Part shown: positions 7,827-16,626 of the stretch, in pieces
How the letters are laid out: every line of letters starts with the position of its first letter
How positions within the stretch are numbered: the first letter of the stretch is position 1
Origin: an uncultured Fidelibacterota bacterium
GTDB lineage: Bacteria > Marinisomatota > Marinisomatia > Marinisomatales > TCS55
Length of the DNA stretch: 24,876 nucleotides
Direction: 5' to 3'
Assembly: GCA_913046805.1 (NCBI GenBank)
Contig: CAJWTA010000009.1
Coordinates: forward strand, 1-24,876
Translations under genes and position numbers: made by a program
The notes under the pieces: model-generated
The model's input: the letters and a program-made list of their open reading frames with translations, nothing else
Told to the model about the DNA's origin: nothing
The model's database searches: none

Positions 7827-9195
7827 TCAACGCGAACAATGGGGTTCAAAATTAGGTTTTATTTTTGCAGCGGCAGGATCTGCTGTCGGTATCGGTAATA
7901 TTTGGAAATTTCCATCAATGGCTGGAGAAAATGGTGGAGGAGCATTTACAATAGTATATTTAATCTGCATACTTATAGTTGGTCTATCTATCGTTATTGC
8001 CGAATTAGTCATTGGAAGAAAGACCCAGCTTAGCCCAGTAGGAGCTTTTGAAAAAATAGCACCCAATAGCAATTGGAAGTGGGTAGGTTTTCTTGGTGTA
8101 GCGTCTGCATTTGTCATCCTCTCTTTTTATGGCGTAGTTGGAGGATGGATCTTAAAATACATCGTTGACTCCATCCTAGGTGGATTCAATAGCTTATCTG
8201 GAAACCCTGAAGCCGCAGGTGAGGCATTTAATGCATTTATAACCTCTTCATTAGGTCCTATTTTTTACCAAATTGTTTTCATGTCTCTTTGTATTTTTGT
8301 CATTGTTCAGGGTGTAAAAGGCGGTATTGAAAAATGGTCAAAAATTATGATGCCAGTGATTATAATTCTTTTGGGTGTGTTAGCTATAAGAGGAATGACT
8401 CTTGATGGCGGAATGGAGGGACTATCTTTTTTGTTTAAGCCGAGATTTGAGGATTTAACAGCCTCTGCTATTGTACTTGCATTAGGTCATTCATTTTTTA
8501 CAGTCAGTCTTGGAATGGGTACAATGATTACCTATGGAAGCTATTTAAATAAAGATCAAAATTTGCTGAGTTCTGCTTTATGGGTAATTTTCTTAGATAC
8601 CGCTATCGCAATTCTTGCAGGAGTCGCAATTTTTACCACTGTTTTCGCTTTGGGAGCTAATCCGGCAGAAGGACCTGGCTTAATTTTTGTAATTCTTCCA
8701 TCGATTTTCCCTCAATTAGCAGGAGGAGCTGTATGGAGCACTTTATTTTTTATACTACTTTTTATGGCCGCTCTAACTTCAGCAATTTCTATTCTTGAAG
8801 TGGTTACAGCTTATTTTATTGACCAAAAAGGCTGGTCTAGAAAAAAAGCAACTATTCAATTCGGATCTGTAATCACTATTGTAGGTGTTTTTTGCTCCCT
8901 TTCTTTAGGAGGAGGAATAAATATTGCCGCTCCGATTGGCATGTCATTTTTTGACGCTATGGACTATTTATCATCAAAATATATGCTTCCAATTGGTGGA
9001 ATGTTGACCGCTATTTTTATTATAAATAAATGGGGTATGAAAGAATATATGCTTGAATTGAAAAAAGGAATGGGTGATTCAAGTTTACAGGAAAATCTAG
9101 TGAAAACCTTCCTTGTAATTGCTGCTAGCATAGTTGCTTTCATTATTCTTAATGAGATATATTTTTCAATAAGCGGCAAGGCTTTGATTGGATAA
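7819..9195 (+). CDS. Sodium-dependent transporter, neurotransmitter:sodium symporter (SNF) family
   Basis: This is a LeuT-fold sodium-coupled importer, usually of amino acids, in the inner membrane. The 458 residues give about 11-12 hydrophobic helices, normal for bacterial members. Helix 1 carries the family signature AAAGSAVGIGNIWKFP at residues 17-32, with Ala22 and Asn27 at positions equivalent to sodium ligands in LeuT, followed by ENGGGAF. A helix-6-like stretch ALGHSFFTVSLGMGTMITYGSYL covers the unwound substrate-binding region. The substrate cannot be read from sequence; hydrophobic or neutral amino acids are the commonest for the family. GGAGG at 7802-7806 is a likely ribosome-binding site, though a little far (12 bases) from the ATG. 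It overlaps the DUF5683-like gene by 8 bases and is followed after 3 bases by another membrane protein gene. Confidence 0.95.
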   Translation: MTNQREQWGSKLGFIFAAAGSAVGIGNIWKFPSMAGENGGGAFTIVYLICILIVGLSIVIAELVIGRKTQLSPVGAFEKIAPNSNWKWVGFLGVASAFVILSFYGVVGGWILKYIVDSILGGFNSLSGNPEAAGEAFNAFITSSLGPIFYQIVFMSLCIFVIVQGVKGGIEKWSKIMMPVIIILLGVLAIRGMTLDGGMEGLSFLFKPRFEDLTASAIVLALGHSFFTVSLGMGTMITYGSYLNKDQNLLSSALWVIFLDTAIAILAGVAIFTTVFALGANPAEGPGLIFVILPSIFPQLAGGAVWSTLFFILLFMAALTSAISILEVVTAYFIDQKGWSRKKATIQFGSVITIVGVFCSLSLGGGINIAAPIGMSFFDAMDYLSSKYMLPIGGMLTAIFIINKWGMKEYMLELKKGMGDSSLQENLVKTFLVIAASIVAFIILNEIYFSISGKALIG

Positions 9196-9198
9196 AAT

Positions 9199-9999
9199 TT
9201 GCTAGCAGAAAAATATATTTTAAAAGACTCAATTTTCTATGAAAAATTATCTAAATCATTTTCACGTTTTGATATTTTTTTCAACCTAAGTCCTTTGCGC
9301 TGGTTTGGCGTATGGACGATGATAGTTTCTGGTATAAACGTTGCAATTCATCTTGAGAACCGGTGGGTGTATTGGGATTGGAGCTCCTTTTCTATCTATG
9401 CTTTTCTTGCCTTAGCATTGTCCTCTTTGCTTGATTATATCTTTAAATCTAAGTTAACCAACAATTCTAATCAGTCCTTGTACCTTGAGCAGCTAGTTAT
9501 ATTTGTTTATGGTTTTATTTTATTTTTAATTGGTGCTAATCCAATGAACTTTTCGTTGGAATTATTTTTTTTCGGATTGCCCTATATCCTATTTTTTATG
9601 GTTGGTAATATAATTTGGAAAATACCGATAGACATATTTAGTTCGCCCACCATCCAAAAGAAAGATTTTGCGTTTCCCTTGCTAGTCGCGATAATATTTA
9701 CTTTTCTTGTATCATTTATAGGCTACAACAATGATGACCCGATGGTAAGTACAATTGCCACAGTTTTTTTACCTTTTCCGATTGTTGCTGTTTCATTTCC
9801 GATTGCAATTAGACATATGCAAAGATGTCGAATGTATGTTGTATTTATTCCCGCCATGTTTCTCTCGATGCGATATCCTTGGTTTTTATGCATGATTTTA
9901 CCTCTATTTTTATTTTCTAGATATTATTACTATTTCACTTGCGGCGAGGTATTACCCACATTGAAAGTAAATCAACCCGATCGTGAAATAATTAACTAA
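9199..9999 (+). CDS. Unknown polytopic membrane protein
   Basis: The frame encodes 266 residues with about six or seven hydrophobic helices, starting near residue 34 (WFGVWTMIVSGINVAIHL). It begins with a 33-residue polar/aromatic leader and ends in a short polar tail (VNQPDREIIN). The start is a TTG at 9199, 3 bases after the symporter stop; I keep it because the only early alternative is an internal ATG at residue 42, inside the first helix. I recognise no family or catalytic motif. The short loop RHMQRCRMYV between two late helices is basic and so probably cytoplasmic. The gene lies between the symporter and dinG with gaps of 3 and 12 bases. It may be cotranscribed with both, and no function is implied by either neighbour. 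Confidence 0.7.
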   Translation: MLAEKYILKDSIFYEKLSKSFSRFDIFFNLSPLRWFGVWTMIVSGINVAIHLENRWVYWDWSSFSIYAFLALALSSLLDYIFKSKLTNNSNQSLYLEQLVIFVYGFILFLIGANPMNFSLELFFFGLPYILFFMVGNIIWKIPIDIFSSPTIQKKDFAFPLLVAIIFTFLVSFIGYNNDDPMVSTIATVFLPFPIVAVSFPIAIRHMQRCRMYVVFIPAMFLSMRYPWFLCMILPLFLFSRYYYYFTCGEVLPTLKVNQPDREIIN

Positions 10000-10011
10000 A
10001 TAATTATTTAA

Positions 10012-12849
10012 ATGAATCGCCCAGAATTACTATCAGCCTTGAAGCTAGATAGGTTTATTGCTTTTGACTTTGAAACTACAGGGCTGGAAGTAGCTACTGA
10101 TCGACCTATCGAAGTTGCGGCAGTGTTATTTGAGCAGGGACAGCCAATCGATAGATTCTGTACCTTAATAAACCCAGAATTACCGATATCGAAATTAATT
10201 CAAGATATTACGGGTATTACCAATGATATGGTAATTGATGCACCAAAAGAAAGCGATGTGATTGATAAACTTTTAAATTTTCTAAGTGACATTCCTATTG
10301 TTGCGCACAATACACCTTTCGATGTGGCATTTCTTAAAGCAATGGCGCAACGAAATGGCAAGGAACTAATAAATAGAACCTATTACGACACTCTTACTCT
10401 TTCACGTGCGTTTCTATTTTTTCAACCTTCTCATAATCTTAGCGCTGTATCTGAGTTTTATAATCTATCAGCTGAGGGTGCTCACCGCGCAGAAAAAGAT
10501 ACTGAAAATTGTGGAGCGGTCTTTGTCGAGCTAATACATGAAGTAGCTTCTTATGATTTAAGTCTCATTTCAAATATTGTTAGTTTTTTAAAACCATTTG
10601 ACGTTCATAACAAGGATTTGTTTATAAATATAGCAAATCATTTAGCTAAAAGTGGAAACATCAAAAAAGGTATTACCACCACTGATATTGAAAAACCTAT
10701 TAGCAGAAATATTTTTTTTCACGAATCAAAAAAAGACCTTTCAAATATATCCTCAAATGATGTGTTTGGCTTAGATGGATTGTTAAGCAAGTCCTTTGAA
10801 TCGTATGAACTCAGATCGAATCAAGTAGAGTTTAGTGAGTATGTTGAAGAAATTATGTGTAACGAAGGGGGGATAGGTGTTGTTGAAGCTGGAACTGGTC
10901 TTGGAAAAAGCATGGCGTATTTGTTTGGATCTATAAAATATTCCCATTCTCACTCAACTGATGATCCCGTCATTTTATCATGCTACACCAAACACCTGCA
11001 AGATCAGCTTTTTACAAACGACCTACCGACTCTTTCTAAAGCCATTGATGTCCCTACAAAGGCTGTTCTTATAAAAGGCAGGAACAACTATCTTTGTAAA
11101 ACCAGATTCAATTGGCTTGTAAATAGCTCTGAAAAAATGTTAAGCGGGGATGAAGCTATGAATTTATTACCGGTTTTGGTGTGGTTAGAACATACAACAA
11201 CCGGCGATTTAGATGAATGTCCAGGATTTACGAACGGATTTACATATCGCTTAATTGGATTAATCCACAGCGAGCAAGGATTTTGCACTTCTTCAATGTG
11301 TGCAAAGAACGACGGATGTTTTTTTGGACCACTACGAAAAATAGCATACCAAGCGAGTTTAATCGTTGTGAATCACGCTCTACTGATATCTGATGCTCAA
11401 TCAAAGATAGATGGAGGTGAGTCTCTGGGGTTTTTACCAGAGAGTAATGCTGTGATTATTGATGAGGCACATAATTTACCTAAAGCAGCATATCATCAGC
11501 TTACAATTACTTTTGAAAATAAATCGGTTAACTATATTTTGGATCGAATTGATCCCCGTCACAATCATTCTGTTAGGTGGAATAGCAGTTTAAGAAGTAT
11601 AGCAGCAATACATCCTAAGTTTGAAATCAGCAGGTCAGCTCTTGAAGAACTCGTAGAAAACGCTAGGCATACTGTAAAAATGTTTTTTGACAAAATGACA
11701 TCAAATTCTTTGCATCAATTTGATGAGAAATCTAAGTATTCGACCAAGCTGATTATTGATGACCTCAATGAGCACTTTACGCCTCTTGAGCATGAAATTG
11801 GTGATTTTAAAAGAGCCTTGCATTCTTTACGTAGTCATATTAGAAAATTAAAGGAAGATCTTTTGGAAATAGATGAAACCAAAGAAGACTTCCTCGAATT
11901 GCATCAACTTTTTGATAGGGGAGAGGCGTCTATTGCCGATATGTTGGTCCTTACTGACTTGATCACATCGAATCAAAATAATAGTAATGTGTACTGGTAT
12001 GAAGGAACTTTTAAAATAATTTCTGGAAAGAGTCAATTACACCTCACAGTCAATATGGCACCCATTGAACCTGGATATGAAATTGCAAATTCAATATTTC
12101 ACAATATCGACCATTGTGTGCTTACCAGTGCAACACTAAGAACAAAAATGAACTTTGATTATTTTTTAAATCGTGTGGGATTAAATGAAATGGATTTTGA
12201 TGGTCTAACTACCAATGTTTTTGAAAGTCCGTTTAGCTATAATGATCAGGTGAACTATTTTCAATATTCTGGGGATGACGGTCAAAGACCCGATACCATC
12301 GCAAAAACAATTTTTCATTGTCATAATAAATTCAATAAAAGAATGATGGTTCTCTTTACCTCTAGAGCTCAGCTAGAAAATACATTGACAGTGTTGAAAC
12401 AAATTGATCGTGATAACGATTTACCGATCTTTGCTCAAAGAAGGCAAACATCCAGAATGGGTTTAATACGAGGCATGAAACAAAGTCCAAACGGCATTCT
12501 ACTTGGTACAAATGCATTTTGGGAAGGAGTGGATTTGCCAGGTGAACTTCTTGAAATTTTAATGATTATTAAAATGCCGTTTGACGTTCCCAGTGATCCC
12601 ATAGTTAAAGCATATGGCGGTATGATTGAATCTCAAGGGGGAAATAGTTTTATGGATTATGCGTTACCGGAATCAATTATACGTTTTAGGCAGGGATTTG
12701 GACGTTTAATACGAACCTCCTATGACGAAGGAATCTTTATTGTGATGGACGACAGAATAATCAGCAAAAGGTATGGTGCCCTATTTAGTGAGAGCATACC
12801 TGTTCAAATGCAAGCATTTAAGTATCTAGACGACTTAATTACCCCTTAA
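10012..12849 (+). CDS. dinG: DnaQ-type exonuclease fused to DinG/XPD-family helicase
   Basis: The 945-residue fusion joins a DEDDh 3'-5' exonuclease to a superfamily 2 helicase of the XPD/DinG type, expected to work on DNA repair intermediates. In the exonuclease part, D19 and E21 (FDFETTG), D104 (NTPFDVAFL), H158 and D163 (HRAEKD) are intact. The helicase has Walker A at 292-300 (EAGTGLGKS), the DEAH box at 484-487, and motif VI QGFGRLIR at 894-901. Four cysteines at 362, 425, 430 and 436 are placed as in iron-sulphur XPD/DinG helicases, so a [4Fe-4S] cluster is likely. The Bacillus-type DnaQ-DinG fusion has an exonuclease of this kind; here both the exonuclease residues and the cluster cysteines appear together. 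It ends the plus-strand run, and its TAA overlaps the stop of the converging peptidase gene. Confidence 0.95.
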   Translation: MNRPELLSALKLDRFIAFDFETTGLEVATDRPIEVAAVLFEQGQPIDRFCTLINPELPISKLIQDITGITNDMVIDAPKESDVIDKLLNFLSDIPIVAHNTPFDVAFLKAMAQRNGKELINRTYYDTLTLSRAFLFFQPSHNLSAVSEFYNLSAEGAHRAEKDTENCGAVFVELIHEVASYDLSLISNIVSFLKPFDVHNKDLFINIANHLAKSGNIKKGITTTDIEKPISRNIFFHESKKDLSNISSNDVFGLDGLLSKSFESYELRSNQVEFSEYVEEIMCNEGGIGVVEAGTGLGKSMAYLFGSIKYSHSHSTDDPVILSCYTKHLQDQLFTNDLPTLSKAIDVPTKAVLIKGRNNYLCKTRFNWLVNSSEKMLSGDEAMNLLPVLVWLEHTTTGDLDECPGFTNGFTYRLIGLIHSEQGFCTSSMCAKNDGCFFGPLRKIAYQASLIVVNHALLISDAQSKIDGGESLGFLPESNAVIIDEAHNLPKAAYHQLTITFENKSVNYILDRIDPRHNHSVRWNSSLRSIAAIHPKFEISRSALEELVENARHTVKMFFDKMTSNSLHQFDEKSKYSTKLIIDDLNEHFTPLEHEIGDFKRALHSLRSHIRKLKEDLLEIDETKEDFLELHQLFDRGEASIADMLVLTDLITSNQNNSNVYWYEGTFKIISGKSQLHLTVNMAPIEPGYEIANSIFHNIDHCVLTSATLRTKMNFDYFLNRVGLNEMDFDGLTTNVFESPFSYNDQVNYFQYSGDDGQRPDTIAKTIFHCHNKFNKRMMVLFTSRAQLENTLTVLKQIDRDNDLPIFAQRRQTSRMGLIRGMKQSPNGILLGTNAFWEGVDLPGELLEILMIIKMPFDVPSDPIVKAYGGMIESQGGNSFMDYALPESIIRFRQGFGRLIRTSYDEGIFIVMDDRIISKRYGALFSESIPVQMQAFKYLDDLITP

Positions 12850-14981
12850 TTAAGCCCTTTCCTGTCTAAGAGCGGTTGTATATTAGGTTTTGACCCTTTA
12901 AAGTCAATAAACAGCTGTATGGCGTCCTTGCTACCACCTTTAGATAGAAGTGTCTGCCTAAAGTGATCCCCATTACTTCTCTTTAGTCCTCCATTCAATT
13001 TAAACCATTCAACAGAGTCCGCATCTAAGACCTCACTCCAAATATATGAATAGTAGCCAGCAGAGTAGCCCCCTATGATATGTGAGAAATAAGTACTTCT
13101 GTATCGAGGTGGTACTGCATCAAATGCAATTCCAGCTTTAGTTAAGGTATTTTTCTCAAACTCTAAAAGATCGCTAGCTTTAGGCACATCCTTTTCCTGA
13201 AGTTGATGGAGCGCTTGATCAAGTATTGATGAGGCTAAGTATTCTGTTGTTGAAAATCCTTGATTAAATTTTTGAGCAGATAAAACTTTTTCAAGGAGTT
13301 CTCTTGGCATCGCCTCTCCGGTCTTATAGTGAACTGCATAATTTTGTAATATAGATGGCCACACAGCCCACATTTCATTTACTTGAGAGGGGTATTCAAC
13401 AAAATCTCTTGGAACAGATGTACCTGCAAAATAGGGGTAATTTACATCTGAAAACATCCCATGTAATGCATGACCAAATTCATGAAACATTGTAATTACC
13501 TCATCAAAAGACATTAATGCTGGTTCTCCATTTGGCGGTTTAAGGACATTTTGATGGTTTGCAACTATTGGAAGGTTTTCTTTCAGTTTTGACTGGGATA
13601 CATAAGCGTTCATCCAAGCTCCACCCCTTTTATTTGATCTGGCGTATCCATCAAAAAGAAATAATGCTAAAATACTACCGTCTTCATTGAATACTTCAAA
13701 AACTCGAACGTCTTCATTGTAAACGGGTAAATCAAACCGCTCTTTGAATGATATTCCGAAAAGCTGGGTTGCTGCATAAAAAACACCCTTTTGCAATACA
13801 TTATCCATTTCAAAATATGGTTTAAGCTGGTTTGCGTCAAAGTTATAGCGTTGAACTCGGACCTTCTCTGTAAAGAAATCCCAATCCCAAGAAGCTAGTT
13901 TATACCCACCCCCTTCGGAATCTATCATTTTCTGTAAATCAGCTGCTTCTTTTTTTGCATTTAGTACTGCCTTTGGGCTTAAGCTGTTTAAGCGATCATT
14001 AACATTCTGAGGATTTTGTGCTGTTTGAGTTTCTAAAGTGTAAGCTGCATGGTTTTCGTAACCCATAAGACGTGCTTTTTCAGCTCTAAGCTTAATAACT
14101 TTTACCAGAATTTCACGATTATCAAAATCGCCACCTCGGCTACCCCTGGAAAGAGAAGCCTTATGGATTTTTTCTCGAACAGATCTGTTCGTTAGTGATG
14201 ACAATGATGGTTGACCACTCGTATTTTTTAATGCTATTACATATTTTCCTTCCAAACCTCTTGATTTGGCTTCATTTGCAGCAGATTGTATAGCGCCATC
14301 TGATAATCCGTCGAGATCTTTTTTGTTATCAATGATTACCGCTAAAGCATTTACTTCTTTCAAAACATTTTGGCTGAAGTTTGTTTGCAAAACAGATATT
14401 TCACTGTTTATAGTTTTTAATCTTTCTTTTTGCTCAGTTGTTAGATTTGATCCTGAGCGAACAAAGTCTCTGTAGTATTTTTCAACGAGAAGAATGCTCT
14501 CATCATCTAGGTTAAACGATCCTCTTTCATTATAAATTTCTTCAACTTTTTTAAATAACTTAGGATTCAGAAGTATTTTATCATTGTGGGCAGAAAGTTT
14601 TGGCGCTATTTCAACTCTTATTTTTTCCATTTCGTCGTTTGTGTTGGCTGAAGTGAGGGCGTAGAAGACCGTTGCTACTCTATTTAGTAATTCACCGGAT
14701 AATTCCATAGCTAGAATTGTGTTTTCAAAAGTTGGTTTCTCGCTATTATTTATGATTAAATCTATTTCCTTAAGATGGTCAGACATACCCTTTGTAAATG
14801 CTGGCAAATAATGTTCATCTTCTATCAAATCAAAGGGTGGATAGCTCATATAAAGCTCACTTTTTTTATAAAAAGGATTGGTATTTTTTAATTTACCGCC
14901 TGATACAGCTTTAGTGTTGTTTGTAGACATTGAACATCCTAAAATTAAAAATATCAAAGAAAATAGTATAGTTGATCTCAT
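12846..14981 (-). CDS. dcp: Dcp-like M3 peptidyl-dipeptidase, predicted lipoprotein
   Basis: The 711-residue protein belongs to the M3 thimet-oligopeptidase family and most resembles peptidyl-dipeptidase Dcp, which removes dipeptides from the C-termini of oligopeptides. The zinc site HEFGH lies at residues 500-504, with Glu529 as third ligand (DFVEYPSQ) at the usual 25-residue distance. Downstream motifs such as FSHIIGGYSAGYYSYIWSEV match the substrate-binding region of Dcp. The N-terminus reads FLILGC, a lipobox with Cys16, followed by Ser, which predicts a lipoprotein that is not retained in the inner membrane by the Asp+2 rule. E. coli Dcp is soluble and lacks this. The gene is transcribed alone, divergently from hutH across a 112-base gap. 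Its stop converges with and overlaps that of dinG. Confidence 0.93.
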   Translation of the reverse strand: MRSTILFSLIFLILGCSMSTNNTKAVSGGKLKNTNPFYKKSELYMSYPPFDLIEDEHYLPAFTKGMSDHLKEIDLIINNSEKPTFENTILAMELSGELLNRVATVFYALTSANTNDEMEKIRVEIAPKLSAHNDKILLNPKLFKKVEEIYNERGSFNLDDESILLVEKYYRDFVRSGSNLTTEQKERLKTINSEISVLQTNFSQNVLKEVNALAVIIDNKKDLDGLSDGAIQSAANEAKSRGLEGKYVIALKNTSGQPSLSSLTNRSVREKIHKASLSRGSRGGDFDNREILVKVIKLRAEKARLMGYENHAAYTLETQTAQNPQNVNDRLNSLSPKAVLNAKKEAADLQKMIDSEGGGYKLASWDWDFFTEKVRVQRYNFDANQLKPYFEMDNVLQKGVFYAATQLFGISFKERFDLPVYNEDVRVFEVFNEDGSILALFLFDGYARSNKRGGAWMNAYVSQSKLKENLPIVANHQNVLKPPNGEPALMSFDEVITMFHEFGHALHGMFSDVNYPYFAGTSVPRDFVEYPSQVNEMWAVWPSILQNYAVHYKTGEAMPRELLEKVLSAQKFNQGFSTTEYLASSILDQALHQLQEKDVPKASDLLEFEKNTLTKAGIAFDAVPPRYRSTYFSHIIGGYSAGYYSYIWSEVLDADSVEWFKLNGGLKRSNGDHFRQTLLSKGGSKDAIQLFIDFKGSKPNIQPLLDRKGLN

Positions 14982-15093
14982 TATTAAACCTTTAAGTATG
15001 ATTAAAATTACACCTTTATTTGTTTTAGGAGCAAAGAACAGTTTTAAAATAACACATGTTTTTAATTCTAAGTAAAAAGAGCTAAATTAATCA

Positions 15094-16626
15094 ATGGAAG
15101 CGCTAATCATATCAGATAAATCCTATTCGTGGAAAGATCTGAGCCCTTTAATTATATCCAAAAAATCTCTACGTCTTTCAAAAAAATCAAAAGAACTTAT
15201 CAAGTCATCAAGTGCGACTTTACAGGCTTTGCTCAAAAATGGCGAATTAATCTATGGTGTAAATACGGGCTTTGGGAAATTAAGTTCGTTTTCTATCGAT
15301 AAAAGCGATTTAAATCAATTACAATTAAATCTCGTTCGTTCGCACGCCGCTGGACTTGGAAAGCCGTTTGATGTTGGAATTGTTAGAATTATCATGGCTT
15401 TGAAGATTCTTACTTGGTCTAAAGGTTATAGCGGAGTACGTTTAAAGTTAGTCTCTCATCTGATCAATATGCTCAACAAAGATATCTTACCATTAATACC
15501 GTCATTGGGCTCTGTTGGAGCTTCGGGTGATTTAGCACCATTAGCGCATATGGCATGTGCAATGATTGGCGAAGGCAAGGTATTTAAAAATGGAAAATTA
15601 GTATCAAGCAAAAAAGCGTTCAATTCAGTTAATTTGAAACCGATAAACTTGGATGCAAAAGAAGGTCTAAGTCTCATCAATGGAACACAGGTATCTACCG
15701 CAATCGGTGTAAAAGCTCTATTTGAATCGCAGAACCTATTATTATCAGCTGATATCATTTCAGCTCTTTCTGTTGAAGCAAGTCTTTCGACAAGGCAAGT
15801 ATTTAATCCTGCCATTCATAAGCTAAAAAAACATAGAGGTCAAAATTTAGCCGCAAAAAATATTTATAATTTATTAAATGGTAGTGAAATTATTAATTCT
15901 CACAAGGATTGCATAAAGGTTCAGGATCCATATTGTATGCGTTGCATTCCACATATACATGGCACATCTTGGGAGGTATTTTCAAATTCTGAGAAAACTA
16001 TAAACAATGAAATTAATTCGATTTCGGACAACCCGTTAATTTTTCGCAATGGAAGCGTGCAAAATTCGGGCCATTTTCATGCAGAACCAATTGCTCAGAC
16101 ACTGGATTCGTTATCTATAGCCGTCTCCGAAATTGGGGCTATTTCTGAAAGAAGAATTCACTATATAATGAAAGGTGCAGATGGCAATCTACCATTATTT
16201 GGAGCTGTAAAAAGCGGTTTGGAATCTGGGTTCATGATACCCCACGTAACTGCAGCTTCGCTTGCATCTGAAAATAAAACATTAGCTCACCCATCAAGTG
16301 TGGACTCAATATCAACATCTGGAGGGCAAGAGGACATTGTTAGTATGGCACCATGGGCAGGAAGATCGTGTTTAAAAATAATTGAAAATGTTCGCAGAAT
16401 TTTAGCTATAGAGCTTCTTGTTTCTGGAAACGTAAATTATAGATTTCATGCAAAATTACAATCAAGTAAAAGCTTAACCCCCTTAATGGATTTGTTGAAA
16501 AAATCAAATGTCCTTTCAAAAAAAGATAGAGTTTTTGCCAAAGATATTAGGATTGTCGAAGAGCTTATAATAAGCAACAAAGTTTTTGATGTTGTTAATA
16601 AAATAAATAAAGTTAGTAGAATATAA
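15094..16626 (+). CDS. hutH: Histidine ammonia-lyase family protein (MIO enzyme)
   Basis: The enzyme deaminates an aromatic amino acid, in the HutH case histidine to urocanate. The 510-residue protein has the Ala143-Ser144-Gly145 triad (GSVGASGDLAPLAH), which cyclises to the MIO cofactor, plus Tyr54 (YGVNTGFG), His84 (RSHAAGLG) and Asn196 (LINGTQ). These sit one residue beyond their Pseudomonas HutH equivalents, so the N-terminal half aligns without gaps. The C-terminal half diverges: QDPYCMRCIPHIHG instead of the usual QDPYSLRC..., FHAEP instead of FHGEP, and GGQEDIVSM instead of ANQEDHVSM. Histidine lyase remains the likeliest activity, but the changes near the substrate pocket allow another aromatic substrate. 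No other hut gene is in view. guaB begins at the next base after the stop, so the two are probably cotranscribed. Confidence 0.88.
   Translation: MEALIISDKSYSWKDLSPLIISKKSLRLSKKSKELIKSSSATLQALLKNGELIYGVNTGFGKLSSFSIDKSDLNQLQLNLVRSHAAGLGKPFDVGIVRIIMALKILTWSKGYSGVRLKLVSHLINMLNKDILPLIPSLGSVGASGDLAPLAHMACAMIGEGKVFKNGKLVSSKKAFNSVNLKPINLDAKEGLSLINGTQVSTAIGVKALFESQNLLLSADIISALSVEASLSTRQVFNPAIHKLKKHRGQNLAAKNIYNLLNGSEIINSHKDCIKVQDPYCMRCIPHIHGTSWEVFSNSEKTINNEINSISDNPLIFRNGSVQNSGHFHAEPIAQTLDSLSIAVSEIGAISERRIHYIMKGADGNLPLFGAVKSGLESGFMIPHVTAASLASENKTLAHPSSVDSISTSGGQEDIVSMAPWAGRSCLKIIENVRRILAIELLVSGNVNYRFHAKLQSSKSLTPLMDLLKKSNVLSKKDRVFAKDIRIVEELIISNKVFDVVNKINKVSRI

Noticed and set aside
14878..15075. Plus-strand 65-codon frame overlapping the dcp start and the intergenic region
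   Set aside because: It is mostly antisense to the lipoprotein signal region of dcp and has no family features.
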